From contig NZ_JPMX01000014.1 of assembly GCF_000761485.1 (NCBI RefSeq), positions 1 through 59,111 of the forward strand: a stretch of DNA of 59,111 bases. Reading direction: 5' to 3'. Each line of letters opens with the position of its first letter. Positions within the stretch are counted from its first letter, which is position 1. The translations under genes and the position numbers were made by a program. The notes under the pieces are model-generated. The model saw only the letters and a list, made by a program, of their open reading frames with translations, was not told the DNA's origin and did not search any database. Of the stretch, positions 25,901 to 33,155 are shown piece after piece. This DNA is from Modestobacter caceresii. GTDB lineage: Bacteria > Actinomycetota > Actinomycetes > Mycobacteriales > Geodermatophilaceae.

Positions 25901-26526
25901 ACGCCTACGGCCGGGACCTCGACGGTGTGCAGGCCCGCCCGGACATGGAGACCGCCTACCGGCGGATCGCGGTGGCGGCGAAGAACATCGACACCCGCGA
26001 GCACGACATCGCCGACTCCGACGACTACTTCCAGTACCACGGCGGGATGGTCGCCACGGTGCGCGCGCTGACCGGCAGCTCACCGAAGGCCTACATCGGC
26101 GACTCGACCCGCCCCGAGCACGTGCGCACCCGTTCGCTGGTCGAGGAGACCTCGCGGGTGTTCCGGGCCCGGGTGGTGAACCCCAAGTGGCTGGCCGCCA
26201 TGCGCCGGCACGGCTACAAGGGCGCGTTCGAGATGGCCGCCACGGTCGACTACCTGTTCGGCTACGACGCCACCACCGGTGTGGTCGCGGACTGGATGTA
26301 CGAGAAGCTGGCGCAGAGCTACGTCCTCGACCCGGAGAACCGGGCGTTCATGGAGCAGTCGAACCCCTGGGCGCTGCACGGGATCGCCGAGCGGCTGCTG
26401 GAGGCGGTCGACCGGAAGATGTGGGCCGACCCCGACCCGGCGCTGCTGGCCGAGCTGCAGCAGGCCTACCTGGACACCGAGGGCGACCTCGAGGGCGGCG
26501 ACACCCCGGCCCAGCAACCGGTCTGA
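22909..26526 (+). CDS. cobN: Cobaltochelatase large subunit CobN
   Basis: Inserts Co(II) into hydrogenobyrinate a,c-diamide in the aerobic cobalamin pathway, with CobS/CobT-type AAA partners that are not in this window. The product has 1205 residues, near normal for the family. The CobN/magnesium-chelatase H signature HVGKHGNLEWMPGKTVGLS is near residue 515. The C-terminal domain follows DSDDYFQYHGGM, with SRVFRARVVNPKWLAAM. GTG at 22909 has the GAGGGAGG ribosome binding site 7 bases upstream. Expression should fall when B12 is abundant because of the riboswitch. Confidence 0.95.
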   Translation: MSSRTFTLLSTSDTDLLAARASDSSWRLGNPYRAGDLAEFAAGTDLVVVRILGSRRKYEDMVAPLLGLGVPVVVLGGEQLPDAELMELSTVPMGVATEAHAYLAQGGPDNMVQLHRFLADTVLLDGEGFDAPAVAPDWGLLDRPTSSTGPRIAVLYYRAHHLAGNTAFVHTLCEAIETAGGVPVPVYTASLRSVDPEMLDVLRTVDAMVVTVLAAGGSKPATASAGGDDGAWDVGELARLDVPVIQGLVLGTPRATWAANDDGLSPLDVGNQVAIPEFDGRIISVPFSFKEADEEGLTSYVPDPERAARVAGTAVAHARLRHTAPADRKIVVMLSAYPTKHARIGNAVGLDTPASVVRLLAAMAGQGYDIGPFDGEGALPGVADLDGDRLVHALIEAGGQDPDWLTAEQLSGNPVRIPAAEYRRFFDTLPAELTDRMVEHWGPPPGELFVDPTDDCIVFAALRAGNVVVMVQPPRGFGENPIAIYHDPDLPPSHHYLAAYHWLRSSFGAHAVVHVGKHGNLEWMPGKTVGLSASCAPDAALGDLPMVYPFLVNDPGEGSQAKRRAHAVLVDHMVPPMARAETYGDIARLEQLLDEHANIAAMDPPKLPAVRQQIWTLIQAAKLDHDLGLDDRPHDAEFDEMILHVDGWLCAIKDSQIRDGLHVFGSPPEGDARVGLVLAILRARQIWGGSVAMPGLREALGLVEDGSAGLHETDEVEARALALVTAMEAAGWTADAVEPTVAEVLGGPHAEVSRVLDFAVAEVVPRLAKTTDEIDMALHALDGGYVPAGPSGSPLRGLVNVLPTGRNFYSVDPRAVPSRLAWETGQGLAESLVERYVTETGAHPRSVGLSVWGTSAMRTSGDDVAQVLALLGVRPVWDEASRRVTKLEPIPLGELGRPRIDVTVRISGFFRDAFPHVVTMLDDAVTLAAGLDETPEQNFVRAHVDADVAEHGDRRRATTRVFGSKPGAYGAGLLSLIDSRDWRTDADLAEVYAVWGGYAYGRDLDGVQARPDMETAYRRIAVAAKNIDTREHDIADSDDYFQYHGGMVATVRALTGSSPKAYIGDSTRPEHVRTRSLVEETSRVFRARVVNPKWLAAMRRHGYKGAFEMAATVDYLFGYDATTGVVADWMYEKLAQSYVLDPENRAFMEQSNPWALHGIAERLLEAVDRKMWADPDPALLAELQQAYLDTEGDLEGGDTPAQQPV

Positions 26527-26540
26527 GCGCCGGTCCCTGG

Positions 26541-26610
26541 GTCCCCACACGATCAGGTCACCTGGTCGTGTGGGGACCTACCCGGTGGTCTGCGGCGGGG
26601 TAGGTCCCCA
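26541..26610. other. Three-armed alternative hairpin region behind cobN
   Basis: Arm A (26541-26558) and arm B (26560-26577) form a near-perfect 18-bp palindrome around one base, with a single mismatch. The right end of arm B plus six more bases (26571-26583) is also the perfect 13-bp partner of arm C (26598-26610). A-B and B-C pairing exclude each other. It may be a terminator for cobN, a repeat element, or a switch before the next gene. Confidence 0.7.
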
Positions 26611-26676
26611 CAGCGCGAGGTAGGACGCCGGGCAGCGCAGCGATGACTCTGTCGGCGTCCGGCGGTCTACTGCTGC

Positions 26677-27756
26677 ATGGCGACGACTCTGCTGGCGATC
26701 GGCACGCGCAAGGGGCTCTGGCTCGCGACGAGTGAGGACCGGCGCAGCTGGTCGCTCTCCGCACCACACTTCCTGATGACCGAGGTGCCGAGCATCGGCA
26801 TCGACACCCGCGACGGGCGCACCCGGCTGATGGTCGGGGTGCGGTCGGAGCACTTCGGTCCGACGGTCCTGCACTCCGACGACCTGGGCGCGAGCTGGGA
26901 CGAGCCGGCCGGTGGGGCGATCCGGTTCCCGGCCGACACCGGGGCCGCCGTCGAGCGGATCTGGCAGCTGCGCCCGGACTCCGCCGACCGGCCCGGGGTC
27001 GTCTGGGCCGGCTGCGAGCCGATCTCGGTCTGGCGCTCGGACGACGGCGGGGAGTCCTTCGAGCTGTGCCGCGGGCTGTGGGACCACCCGCATCGCAGCG
27101 AGTGGGGCGCGGGCTACGGCGGTGCGGCGGCGCACTCCGTCGTCCCCGGGCCCGAGGGCACGGTGCACGTGGCGATGAGCACCGGCGGCGTCTACCGGAC
27201 GCGGGACGGCGGGGGCTCCTGGCAGCCGCGCAACTCCGGCATCTCGGCGTACTTCATGCCCGGTCCGGCACCGGAGTTCGGGCAGTGCGTGCACAAGATC
27301 GCTCGGGACGCCGCGGACCCACGGAGGCTGTACGCGCAGAACCACCACGGCGTGTACCGGTCCGACGACGACGGCGACTCGTGGACGTCGATCGCCGACG
27401 GGCTGCCCTCCGACTTCGGCTTCGCGATGCTCGCCGACCCGCGCCGGGGCGGGCGGATCTGGGTGGTCCCGCTGGTCGCCGACGGTGAGCGGATCCCGCC
27501 GGACGGCGAGCTGGCCGTGCACCGCAGCGACGACGCCGGCTCCACCTGGCGCCGGCTCGACACCGGGCTGCCCACGCACGAGTACAACGCGGTGCTGCGG
27601 GACGCCGCCTGCGTGGACGCCGGTGACCCGGTGGGCGTCTACGTCGGCACCCGCGGCGGCGAGGTGTACGCCAGCGCCGACGAGGGGGAGTCGTTCAGCA
27701 CGGTCACCTCCCACCTGCCCGACGTGCTGTGCGTGCGGGCGGCGGTGCTGCCGTGA
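26677..27756 (+). CDS. BNR/VPS10-type beta-propeller protein (exo-sialidase-like fold)
   Basis: A 359-residue protein with several BNR Asp-box repeats, for example SDDGGESFEL, TRDGGGSWQP, SDDDGDSWTS, SDDAGSTWRR and SADEGESFST. Together they predict a beta-propeller. There is no signal peptide, so it is probably cytoplasmic. The N-terminus LLAIGTRKGLWLATS is typical of an actinobacterial family often annotated as WD40/YVTN or sialidase-like, with no proven enzymatic role. It overlaps the MoaD-like gene by four bases (GTGA). Confidence 0.85.
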   Translation: MATTLLAIGTRKGLWLATSEDRRSWSLSAPHFLMTEVPSIGIDTRDGRTRLMVGVRSEHFGPTVLHSDDLGASWDEPAGGAIRFPADTGAAVERIWQLRPDSADRPGVVWAGCEPISVWRSDDGGESFELCRGLWDHPHRSEWGAGYGGAAAHSVVPGPEGTVHVAMSTGGVYRTRDGGGSWQPRNSGISAYFMPGPAPEFGQCVHKIARDAADPRRLYAQNHHGVYRSDDDGDSWTSIADGLPSDFGFAMLADPRRGGRIWVVPLVADGERIPPDGELAVHRSDDAGSTWRRLDTGLPTHEYNAVLRDAACVDAGDPVGVYVGTRGGEVYASADEGESFSTVTSHLPDVLCVRAAVLP

Positions 27757-28037
27757 CCGTCCGGGTGCTGCTGCCGAGGCTGCTGGCCGACTGCACCGGC
27801 GGCCGGACGTCGATGTCGCTGGACCTGCCCGAGCCGGCGACGGTCCGCGCCCTGCTCGACGCGCTGGCCACCGAGCACCCGGTGTTCGACCGGCGGGTGC
27901 GCGACGAGACCGGGGCGCTGCGCCGGCACGTCAACGTCTACGTCGACGGCGAGGAGGTCCGGCGGCTCTCCGGTCTGGTCACCCCGGTGCCGGCCGGCGC
28001 GGAGGTGATGGTCGTGCAGTCCGTGGCTGGTGGCTGA
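27753..28037 (+). CDS. MoaD/ThiS-family sulfur-carrier-like protein
   Basis: A 94-residue ubiquitin-fold protein. It begins VRVLLPRLLADCTGG, and the C-terminus is VVQSVAGG, ending in the Gly-Gly that MoaD and ThiS use for adenylation and thiocarboxylation. Translation is coupled to the BNR propeller gene. The same pairing recurs in actinobacteria as far as I recall, so the carrier may act with or on the propeller protein rather than in molybdopterin synthesis. Confidence 0.87.
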   Translation: MTVRVLLPRLLADCTGGRTSMSLDLPEPATVRALLDALATEHPVFDRRVRDETGALRRHVNVYVDGEEVRRLSGLVTPVPAGAEVMVVQSVAGG

Positions 28038-28106
28038 CCGCGACGACGCGCCGCGATCCGGCTGGCCAGCAGGTTACGAGTTGATGACGGCGGTCACACC
28101 TCTTCC

Positions 28107-28310
28107 ATGAGCATCCTCGGCAGGTTGATGGGCACGGCAGGGAACACCGCGTCACGGAGCGCGCGTGGTGGACGTTCGGCCACCCGGGGCACCGCCGGTC
28201 GGCGCCGGACCGGGACGGCCGGAGGTGGGATGGGGCGTGGCCGGGCCGCCTCGCCCGCCGCCTCCGGCGGCCTGAGCCGGGTCCTCGGCTCACTCACCCG
28301 TCGCCGGTGA
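28107..28310 (+). CDS. Small basic hypothetical protein
   Basis: A 67-residue, Arg/Gly/Ser/Thr-rich protein that starts MSILGRLMGTA and ends LGSLTRRR. Third positions are GC-rich in this frame, which weakly supports coding. There is no recognisable domain and no clear ribosome binding site before the ATG. A reverse-strand frame of similar size covers the same DNA and cannot be excluded. Function unknown. Confidence 0.4.
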   Translation: MSILGRLMGTAGNTASRSARGGRSATRGTAGRRRTGTAGGGMGRGRAASPAASGGLSRVLGSLTRRR

Positions 28311-28316
28311 CCGCGC

Positions 28317-29111
28317 TCAGCTGAGCAGGCCGGCGGCGGCGAGCAGGGTGACCGCCGCCGTCACCTCACCCATGGCGCCCATGACGTCGCCGTTCACGCC
28401 ACCCAGCCGGGCGCGGGCCCGGGAGAACAGCGCCTCGGACGACGCCAGCCCGACCGCGACGGCGGCGACCAGCCCGAGTGCGGCGGCGACTCCCTCGGCG
28501 CCGGCGAGCAGCGCGCCGACGGCCGCTGCCGTGGCGGTGCTCAGGGCGGCACCGGCCAGCCAGCCCCGGGACACCGTGCCGGCGACCGCCTGGCCCAACG
28601 ACGAGCCCGCCGCGATCGGCACACCGGGCAGGCCGGTGCGGGCCATCGCCACCCGGGCGGTGACCGTCGCGATCGGGAGTGCGAGCCAGCCGCCGTCCAG
28701 GGTGAGCAGGTGGGCCAGGCCGGCGACCTGCAGCAACAGGGTCAGCACCAACGTGACCACGCCGAAGGGGCCGACGTCCCCGGCGCGCATCACCGCCAGC
28801 GCCTTCTCCCGGCCGCGCAGCGGGCCCAGCCCGTCGGCGGTGTCGGCCAGCCCGTCCAGGTGCAGCCCGCGGGTGAGCCCGGCCAGGACGGCGACGCCGA
28901 GCACCGCGCCGACCAGTGGGCTGGCCGCACGACCGGCGGCCCAGGCGATTGCGGCCGCCACGCCCCCCAGCACCAGGCCGACCAGCGGCGCCCAGGGCAG
29001 CACCCCGCGGGCCGAGGCGGCGGCCGGCACCCGCAGGCTGGTCAGCAGCGCGAAGGACTCCGCCGGCCCGGTCCAGGGGCGGCGGGTCGCGGGCTGGTCC
29101 GGTGAGTTCAT
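28317..29111 (-). CDS. cobS: Adenosylcobinamide-GDP ribazoletransferase (cobalamin synthase)
   Basis: A membrane enzyme that joins adenosylcobinamide-GDP with alpha-ribazole to give adenosylcobalamin (phosphate). The 264-residue product has several membrane helices and the active-site motif GLHLDGLADTADGL, with GDVGPFGV and RARLGGVNGDVMGA, all typical of CobS/CobV. The ATG at 29111 overlaps the cobU stop as ATGA. Confidence 0.95.
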   Translation of the reverse strand: MNSPDQPATRRPWTGPAESFALLTSLRVPAAASARGVLPWAPLVGLVLGGVAAAIAWAAGRAASPLVGAVLGVAVLAGLTRGLHLDGLADTADGLGPLRGREKALAVMRAGDVGPFGVVTLVLTLLLQVAGLAHLLTLDGGWLALPIATVTARVAMARTGLPGVPIAAGSSLGQAVAGTVSRGWLAGAALSTATAAAVGALLAGAEGVAAALGLVAAVAVGLASSEALFSRARARLGGVNGDVMGAMGEVTAAVTLLAAAGLLS

Positions 29112-29671
29112 CGCAACCGCTGGGGAAGCCCGGCGACCACGAACCACACCTCGTCGGCGGTCGAGGCGAGCCGCTGGTTGACCGTGCCCAGCGTGTCCCG
29201 GAAGAGCCGACCGGCCCGGGTCTCCGGCACCACGCCGAGCCCCACCTCGTCGCTGACCGCCACCACGTGCGCCGGCGTCATCACCCAGTTGTCGACCAGC
29301 GCATCGCAGCGCTGGTCCAGCCGGTCGCGGGCCGCGGCGGCGTCCGCGGGGGAGCCCGCAGCGTGCGCCCCGGTCGCGTCGACGGCGTCCCAGATGCCGG
29401 TCTCGTCCATCAGCGCGGCCACCCAGGTGGTGACGCTGTCGACCAGCACCGCACCCTGGCGCAGCAGCTCCGACGGCGCGGTCGTCTCCACCGTCGTCCA
29501 CCCGGCCGGGCGGCGGGCGCGGTGGGCGGCGACCCGCGCCGACCACTCGGCGTCGGTCTCGTCGACGACGGAGGTTGCGAGGTACGTGACCTCGTCCCAG
29601 CCGGCCAGCAGCTGCTCGGCGTGCGCGGACTTGCCCGACCGGGAGCCGCCGAGCACGAGCACCCTGGTCAC
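29108..29671 (-). CDS. cobU: Adenosylcobinamide kinase / adenosylcobinamide-phosphate guanylyltransferase
   Basis: Phosphorylates adenosylcobinamide and transfers GMP to it. The product has 187 residues. It starts with the P-loop VLVLGGSRSGKSAHAEQLL, has the guanylylated His in RVAAHRARRP, and the AVSDEVGLGVVPETRAGRLFRD signature. The GTG at 29671 overlaps the next gene's stop (GTGA). It is the middle gene of the nucleotide-loop operon. Confidence 0.95.
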   Translation of the reverse strand: MTRVLVLGGSRSGKSAHAEQLLAGWDEVTYLATSVVDETDAEWSARVAAHRARRPAGWTTVETTAPSELLRQGAVLVDSVTTWVAALMDETGIWDAVDATGAHAAGSPADAAAARDRLDQRCDALVDNWVMTPAHVVAVSDEVGLGVVPETRAGRLFRDTLGTVNQRLASTADEVWFVVAGLPQRLR

Positions 29672-30231
29672 GTCAGCACCAGCGTCGTGACCGTGCCGTT
29701 GTGCGGGGTGACCCCCGGCAGCTGGTCGGGCCCGAGCCCGGCGACCACCGCCTGGGCGGCCCGGATCGTGTCCCCGTGGGTGACCAGGGCCACGACCGCG
29801 GCCGGCGGCTCGGCGCGCAGTCGATCGAGGTAGCCGGCGACCCGGGAGTGCAGCTGGGCGAGGCTCTCCCCGCCCTCGGCCGACCAGTGCGGGTCGGTCC
29901 AGTCGACGACGTCCCACAGCTCACGGGAGGGCCGCCCCTCGAGCACGCCGTAGCCCTGCTCGCGCAGCGCCGGGGTGGTGCTGAGGGGCAGCCCGGTGGC
30001 CGCGGCGCAGTGCTCGGCGGTCTGCACGGCGCGGTGCAGGTCGCTGGAGACGAGGGCGCCGGGGCCACCGCCGTCGCGGGTGAGCGCGGCGAGATCGGCG
30101 GCGGCCTGCGCCGCCTGCTGGTGGCCGAGCTCGGTCAGCGGCACGTGCGCGGTCTGGCCCTGCATCAGCCCGGCGGCGTTCCACTCGCTCTGGCCGTGCC
30201 GGACGAGGAGCAGGGTCAGGGGAGCGGCCAT
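29668..30231 (-). CDS. cobC: Histidine phosphatase (CobC-like alpha-ribazole phosphatase)
   Basis: A 187-residue phosphoglycerate-mutase-fold phosphatase. The catalytic motif is LLLVRHGQSEWN, with the second active-site His in ALVTHGDTIRAA. First gene of the operon with cobU and cobS, which suggests removal of the 5'-phosphate from alpha-ribazole phosphate or adenosylcobalamin phosphate. A general phosphatase is possible, since the family is broad, but the operon supports CobC. Confidence 0.85.
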   Translation of the reverse strand: MAAPLTLLLVRHGQSEWNAAGLMQGQTAHVPLTELGHQQAAQAAADLAALTRDGGGPGALVSSDLHRAVQTAEHCAAATGLPLSTTPALREQGYGVLEGRPSRELWDVVDWTDPHWSAEGGESLAQLHSRVAGYLDRLRAEPPAAVVALVTHGDTIRAAQAVVAGLGPDQLPGVTPHNGTVTTLVLT

Positions 30232-30307
30232 GGTGGTTGGGAGCGTAGGCGCCGGGTCGCGGAGGGCGGCGGGAGACCTGCCGCCCCGGACTCGTACCGT
30301 CGCAGCC

Positions 30308-31105
30308 GTGACGATCCCGCTGCGCCCCGGCGCCGGCCGGGCCCCCCGGCCCGCCGCGCGCCCGACCGGCCCCGACCCGCTCGCCCCGCTGCTGGAGCTG
30401 CCCGGCGTCGCCGCGGCGGCCGAGGGCGCACGTGCCGCGGTGGACCGCCTGCTCGGCCACAAGGTGCTCCGCCGCGAGTCGGCCGGGGTCAGCGCGGAGT
30501 CGGCGCTGCGCGGTGCCCGGGCGTCGGCCGCGCTGGAGGGCGTGGACCGGCCGCTGGCGGACCTGCGCGCCGGCGAGGTGACCGACCCGGTCGTCCAGGG
30601 TGCGCTGCGGGTCTCGGTGGGCCTCGGCTCGATGGTGGAGACCTGGGAGCGGGCACCCGGTCAGGTGCTCGCCCGGCTGCACGTCCTGGCCGCCACGGAC
30701 CTCGCCGAGCCGGCCGACCTGGGTCGGCCGAGCGGCGCGGCCGGTCCGCGGTTGGGTGGGCTCTTCTCCCTGATCACCGGTGCGACCACGGTCCCGGCCG
30801 TGGTGGTGGCCGGGGTGGTGCACGGCGAGCTGGCCGCGCTGGCGCCCTTCGGGGTGCAGGACGGCGTGGTCGCCCGCGCCGCTGCCCGGCTGGTCATCAT
30901 CAGCCGGGGCCTGGACCGCAAGGCGGTCTCTGTGCCGGAGGTCGGGTTCGCCGAGCTGGGCCGGGACGCCTACGAGGCTGCGCTGGCGGGCTACCGGTCC
31001 GGCGGCCCGGCCGGGGTGGCCGGCTGGCTCGTGCACTGCTGCCGCGCCACCGAGCACGGCGCCACCGAGGGCCTGGCGATCTGCGAGAGCCTGCTCCGCG
31101 GCTGA
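30308..31105 (+). CDS. Fic-like protein with degenerate active site
   Basis: A 265-residue protein. The N-terminal ALEGVDRPLADL resembles the Fic N-terminal helix. The core HGELAALAPFGVQDGVVARAAARL follows the HPFx(D/E)GNGRxxR layout near residue 172, but the Gly-Asn-Gly-Arg is replaced by Gly-Val-Val-Ala-Arg. The ATP-binding loop is thus altered and AMP transfer may be lost or changed. It is often labelled 'oxidoreductase' in actinobacteria, without support from the sequence. The GTG at 30308 is divergent from cobC. Confidence 0.65.
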   Translation: MTIPLRPGAGRAPRPAARPTGPDPLAPLLELPGVAAAAEGARAAVDRLLGHKVLRRESAGVSAESALRGARASAALEGVDRPLADLRAGEVTDPVVQGALRVSVGLGSMVETWERAPGQVLARLHVLAATDLAEPADLGRPSGAAGPRLGGLFSLITGATTVPAVVVAGVVHGELAALAPFGVQDGVVARAAARLVIISRGLDRKAVSVPEVGFAELGRDAYEAALAGYRSGGPAGVAGWLVHCCRATEHGATEGLAICESLLRG

Positions 31106-31156
31106 GCACGACAGCGCCGTCCTGCGGCTCCGCTGCGGCACGACCAGACTGGGCGG

Positions 31157-32146
31157 ATGCGCTTCCTCGAGGTCGATGGTCTGGGACAGGTCAGCCGGGT
31201 CGGACTCGGCACCTGGCAGTTCGGCTCCCGGGAATGGGGCTACGGCGACGACTACGCCGTCGGCGCGGCGCGTGACATCGTCCGGCGGGCCCGCGAACTG
31301 GGCGTCACGCTGTTCGACACCGCCGAGGTGTACGGCTTCGGCCGCAGCGAGAAGATCCTGGCCGAGGCGCTCGGTGCGGACCGGGCCGAGGTGGTCGTCG
31401 CCAGCAAGGTCCTCCCGGTGGCGCCGTTCCCGGCGGTCGTCCGCAACCGCGCGGCCGGGAGCGCCCGCCGGCTGCAGCTCGACCGGATCCCGCTCTACCA
31501 GGTGCACCAGGCCAACCCGCTGGTGCCGGACTCGGTGATCATGCCGGGCATGCGTGCCCTCCTCGACGAGGGCGTGATCGGTGCCGTCGGGGTCTCCAAC
31601 TACTCGCTGGAGCGCTGGCAGGCGGCCGACCGCGCGCTGGGCAGCCCGGTGGTGAGCAACCAGGTCCAGTTCTCCCTGGCGCACGCCGGGCCCCTGACCG
31701 ACCTGGTGCCCTTCGCCGAGCGCGAGGACCGGGTGGTCATCGCCTACAGCCCGCTCGCCCAGGGCCTGCTGGGCGGCCGCTACTCCGCCGACCACCGGCC
31801 CGGGGGCGTCCGGGCGATGAACCCGCTGTTCGGCACCGAGAACCTGAGCCGGGCCGAGCCGCTCCTCCAGCTGCTCAGGGACGTGGCCGCTGCGCACCAG
31901 GCGAAGCCGGCCCAGGTGGCGCTGGCCTGGCTCCTCGGCCTGCCGCAGGTCGTCGTGATCCCGGGGGCGTCCAGCGTCGAGCAGCTGGAGTCCAACGTGG
32001 CGGCCGCCGAGCTGGAGCTGACGCCGGCGGAGCAGCAGGCACTGACCACCGCCGCGCAGGACTTCCAGCCGGTCTCCACCGCCCGCACGGTCGTGGACCA
32101 GGTGCGCGAGAAGGTCGCCGAGGTGCGCAGCCGCGTCGGCGGCTGA
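31157..32146 (+). CDS. Aldo/keto reductase
   Basis: A 329-residue NADPH-dependent reductase of the AKR fold. Visible are FDTAEVYGFGRSEKI (the catalytic Asp and Tyr), VVVASKVLP (the catalytic Lys), YQVHQANPL (His), and the cofactor loop VVIPGASSVEQLESN. The substrate is unknown; carbonyl detoxification is typical of this subfamily. The ATG at 31157 fits the conserved N-terminus RFLEVDGLGQVSRVGLGTW. Confidence 0.92.
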   Translation: MRFLEVDGLGQVSRVGLGTWQFGSREWGYGDDYAVGAARDIVRRARELGVTLFDTAEVYGFGRSEKILAEALGADRAEVVVASKVLPVAPFPAVVRNRAAGSARRLQLDRIPLYQVHQANPLVPDSVIMPGMRALLDEGVIGAVGVSNYSLERWQAADRALGSPVVSNQVQFSLAHAGPLTDLVPFAEREDRVVIAYSPLAQGLLGGRYSADHRPGGVRAMNPLFGTENLSRAEPLLQLLRDVAAAHQAKPAQVALAWLLGLPQVVVIPGASSVEQLESNVAAAELELTPAEQQALTTAAQDFQPVSTARTVVDQVREKVAEVRSRVGG

Positions 32147-32166
32147 GTCGAGGCCGGCCCCTGCGG

Positions 32167-33030
32167 TCAGGCCCCGCGGCGCCGACGGCGACCGGCCGGG
32201 GGCAGCACGACCGGTGCGGTGAGCGCGAGGCCGGCGGCCGGGAGCGCCCGCAGCGTGCGCCGCCGGGCGAACCAGGCCAGCCCGGCCACGGCGGCCCCGA
32301 CGCCGACCGCGGCACTGGTGACGACCGGCGTCCGGGCGCCGGAGAACCGCGAACGCAGGGTGACCGGGCGGGTGAACTCGAGCACCGGCCAGCCCCGTTC
32401 GACGGCGGCCTTGCGCAGCCCGCGGTCGGGGTTGACGGCGGTGGGGTGGCCGACCGCCTCGAGCATCGGCAGGTCGGTGATCGAGTCGCTGTAGGCCCAG
32501 CAGTCGGCCAGGTCCCAGCCCTTCTCGGCGGCCACCTCGCGCATCGCGGCGGCCTTGTTCTCGCCGTAGGCGTAGTAGTCGATCTCGCCGGTGTACTTCC
32601 CGTCGACGGTGACCATCCGGGTGGCGACGACGCGGTCGACCCCGAGCATCTCGCCGATCGGCTCCACCATCTCCGCACCGCTGCTGGAGACGATGACGAT
32701 CTCCCGGCCGGCCGCCTGGTGTTCCTCGATCAGGTCGGCGGCCTCCGCGTAGACGAGCGGGTCGACGATGCCGTGCAGCGTCTCCCGCACGATCTCGTGC
32801 ACGACGGCGACGTCCCAGCCCGTGGTCATCGCGGTGATCTGTCGCCGCATCCGCTCCATCTGGTCGGCGTCGGCGCCGGCCAGGGAGAAGACGAACTGCG
32901 CGTAGGCGCCCTTGAGGACGGCTCGCCGGTTGATCAGCCCACCCTGGAAGAACGGTCGTCCGAAGGCCAACGTGCTGGACTTCGCGATGACCGTCTTGTC
33001 CAGGTCGAAGAACGCCGCAGCGCGGGTCAC
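32167..33030 (-). CDS. HAD-IB family hydrolase with C-terminal membrane segment
   Basis: A phosphatase of the haloacid dehalogenase superfamily, 287 residues. Motif I is AAFFDLDKTVIA (nucleophile Asp and Asp+2), motif II is IVSSSGAEMVEP, and motif IV is WAYSDSITDLPMLE. A hydrophobic segment near residues 240-258 and an Arg-rich tail end the protein, so it may sit at the membrane. It resembles the SerB-like/CicA group found next to Tad pilus genes in actinobacteria. The GTG at 33030 is favoured; a GTG three codons upstream is also possible. Confidence 0.88.
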   Translation of the reverse strand: MTRAAAFFDLDKTVIAKSSTLAFGRPFFQGGLINRRAVLKGAYAQFVFSLAGADADQMERMRRQITAMTTGWDVAVVHEIVRETLHGIVDPLVYAEAADLIEEHQAAGREIVIVSSSGAEMVEPIGEMLGVDRVVATRMVTVDGKYTGEIDYYAYGENKAAAMREVAAEKGWDLADCWAYSDSITDLPMLEAVGHPTAVNPDRGLRKAAVERGWPVLEFTRPVTLRSRFSGARTPVVTSAAVGVGAAVAGLAWFARRRTLRALPAAGLALTAPVVLPPAGRRRRRGA

Positions 33031-33155
33031 ATCGCACACGGTAAGGGGATCGGCAGTCCAGGGGGTCGGGCACACCGCCGTCCACACCCGGAGGGGTTGT
33101 CCACAGATGCCGTCCGGGACTGGGCCGGCGCCGACCGGCCCGCTGCGCTGGGCGG

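Noticed and set aside
22915-26040. Open frame of over 1000 codons on the minus strand opposite cobN
   Set aside because: It is rich in Arg, Gly, Ala, Val and His with no motifs, lies opposite a well-conserved gene, and comes from the GC-skewed third positions of cobN.
28094-28297. Minus-strand 67-codon frame opposite the small basic protein
   Set aside because: Both strands are open; third-position bias and position favour the plus-strand frame slightly, and there is no homology for the minus frame.
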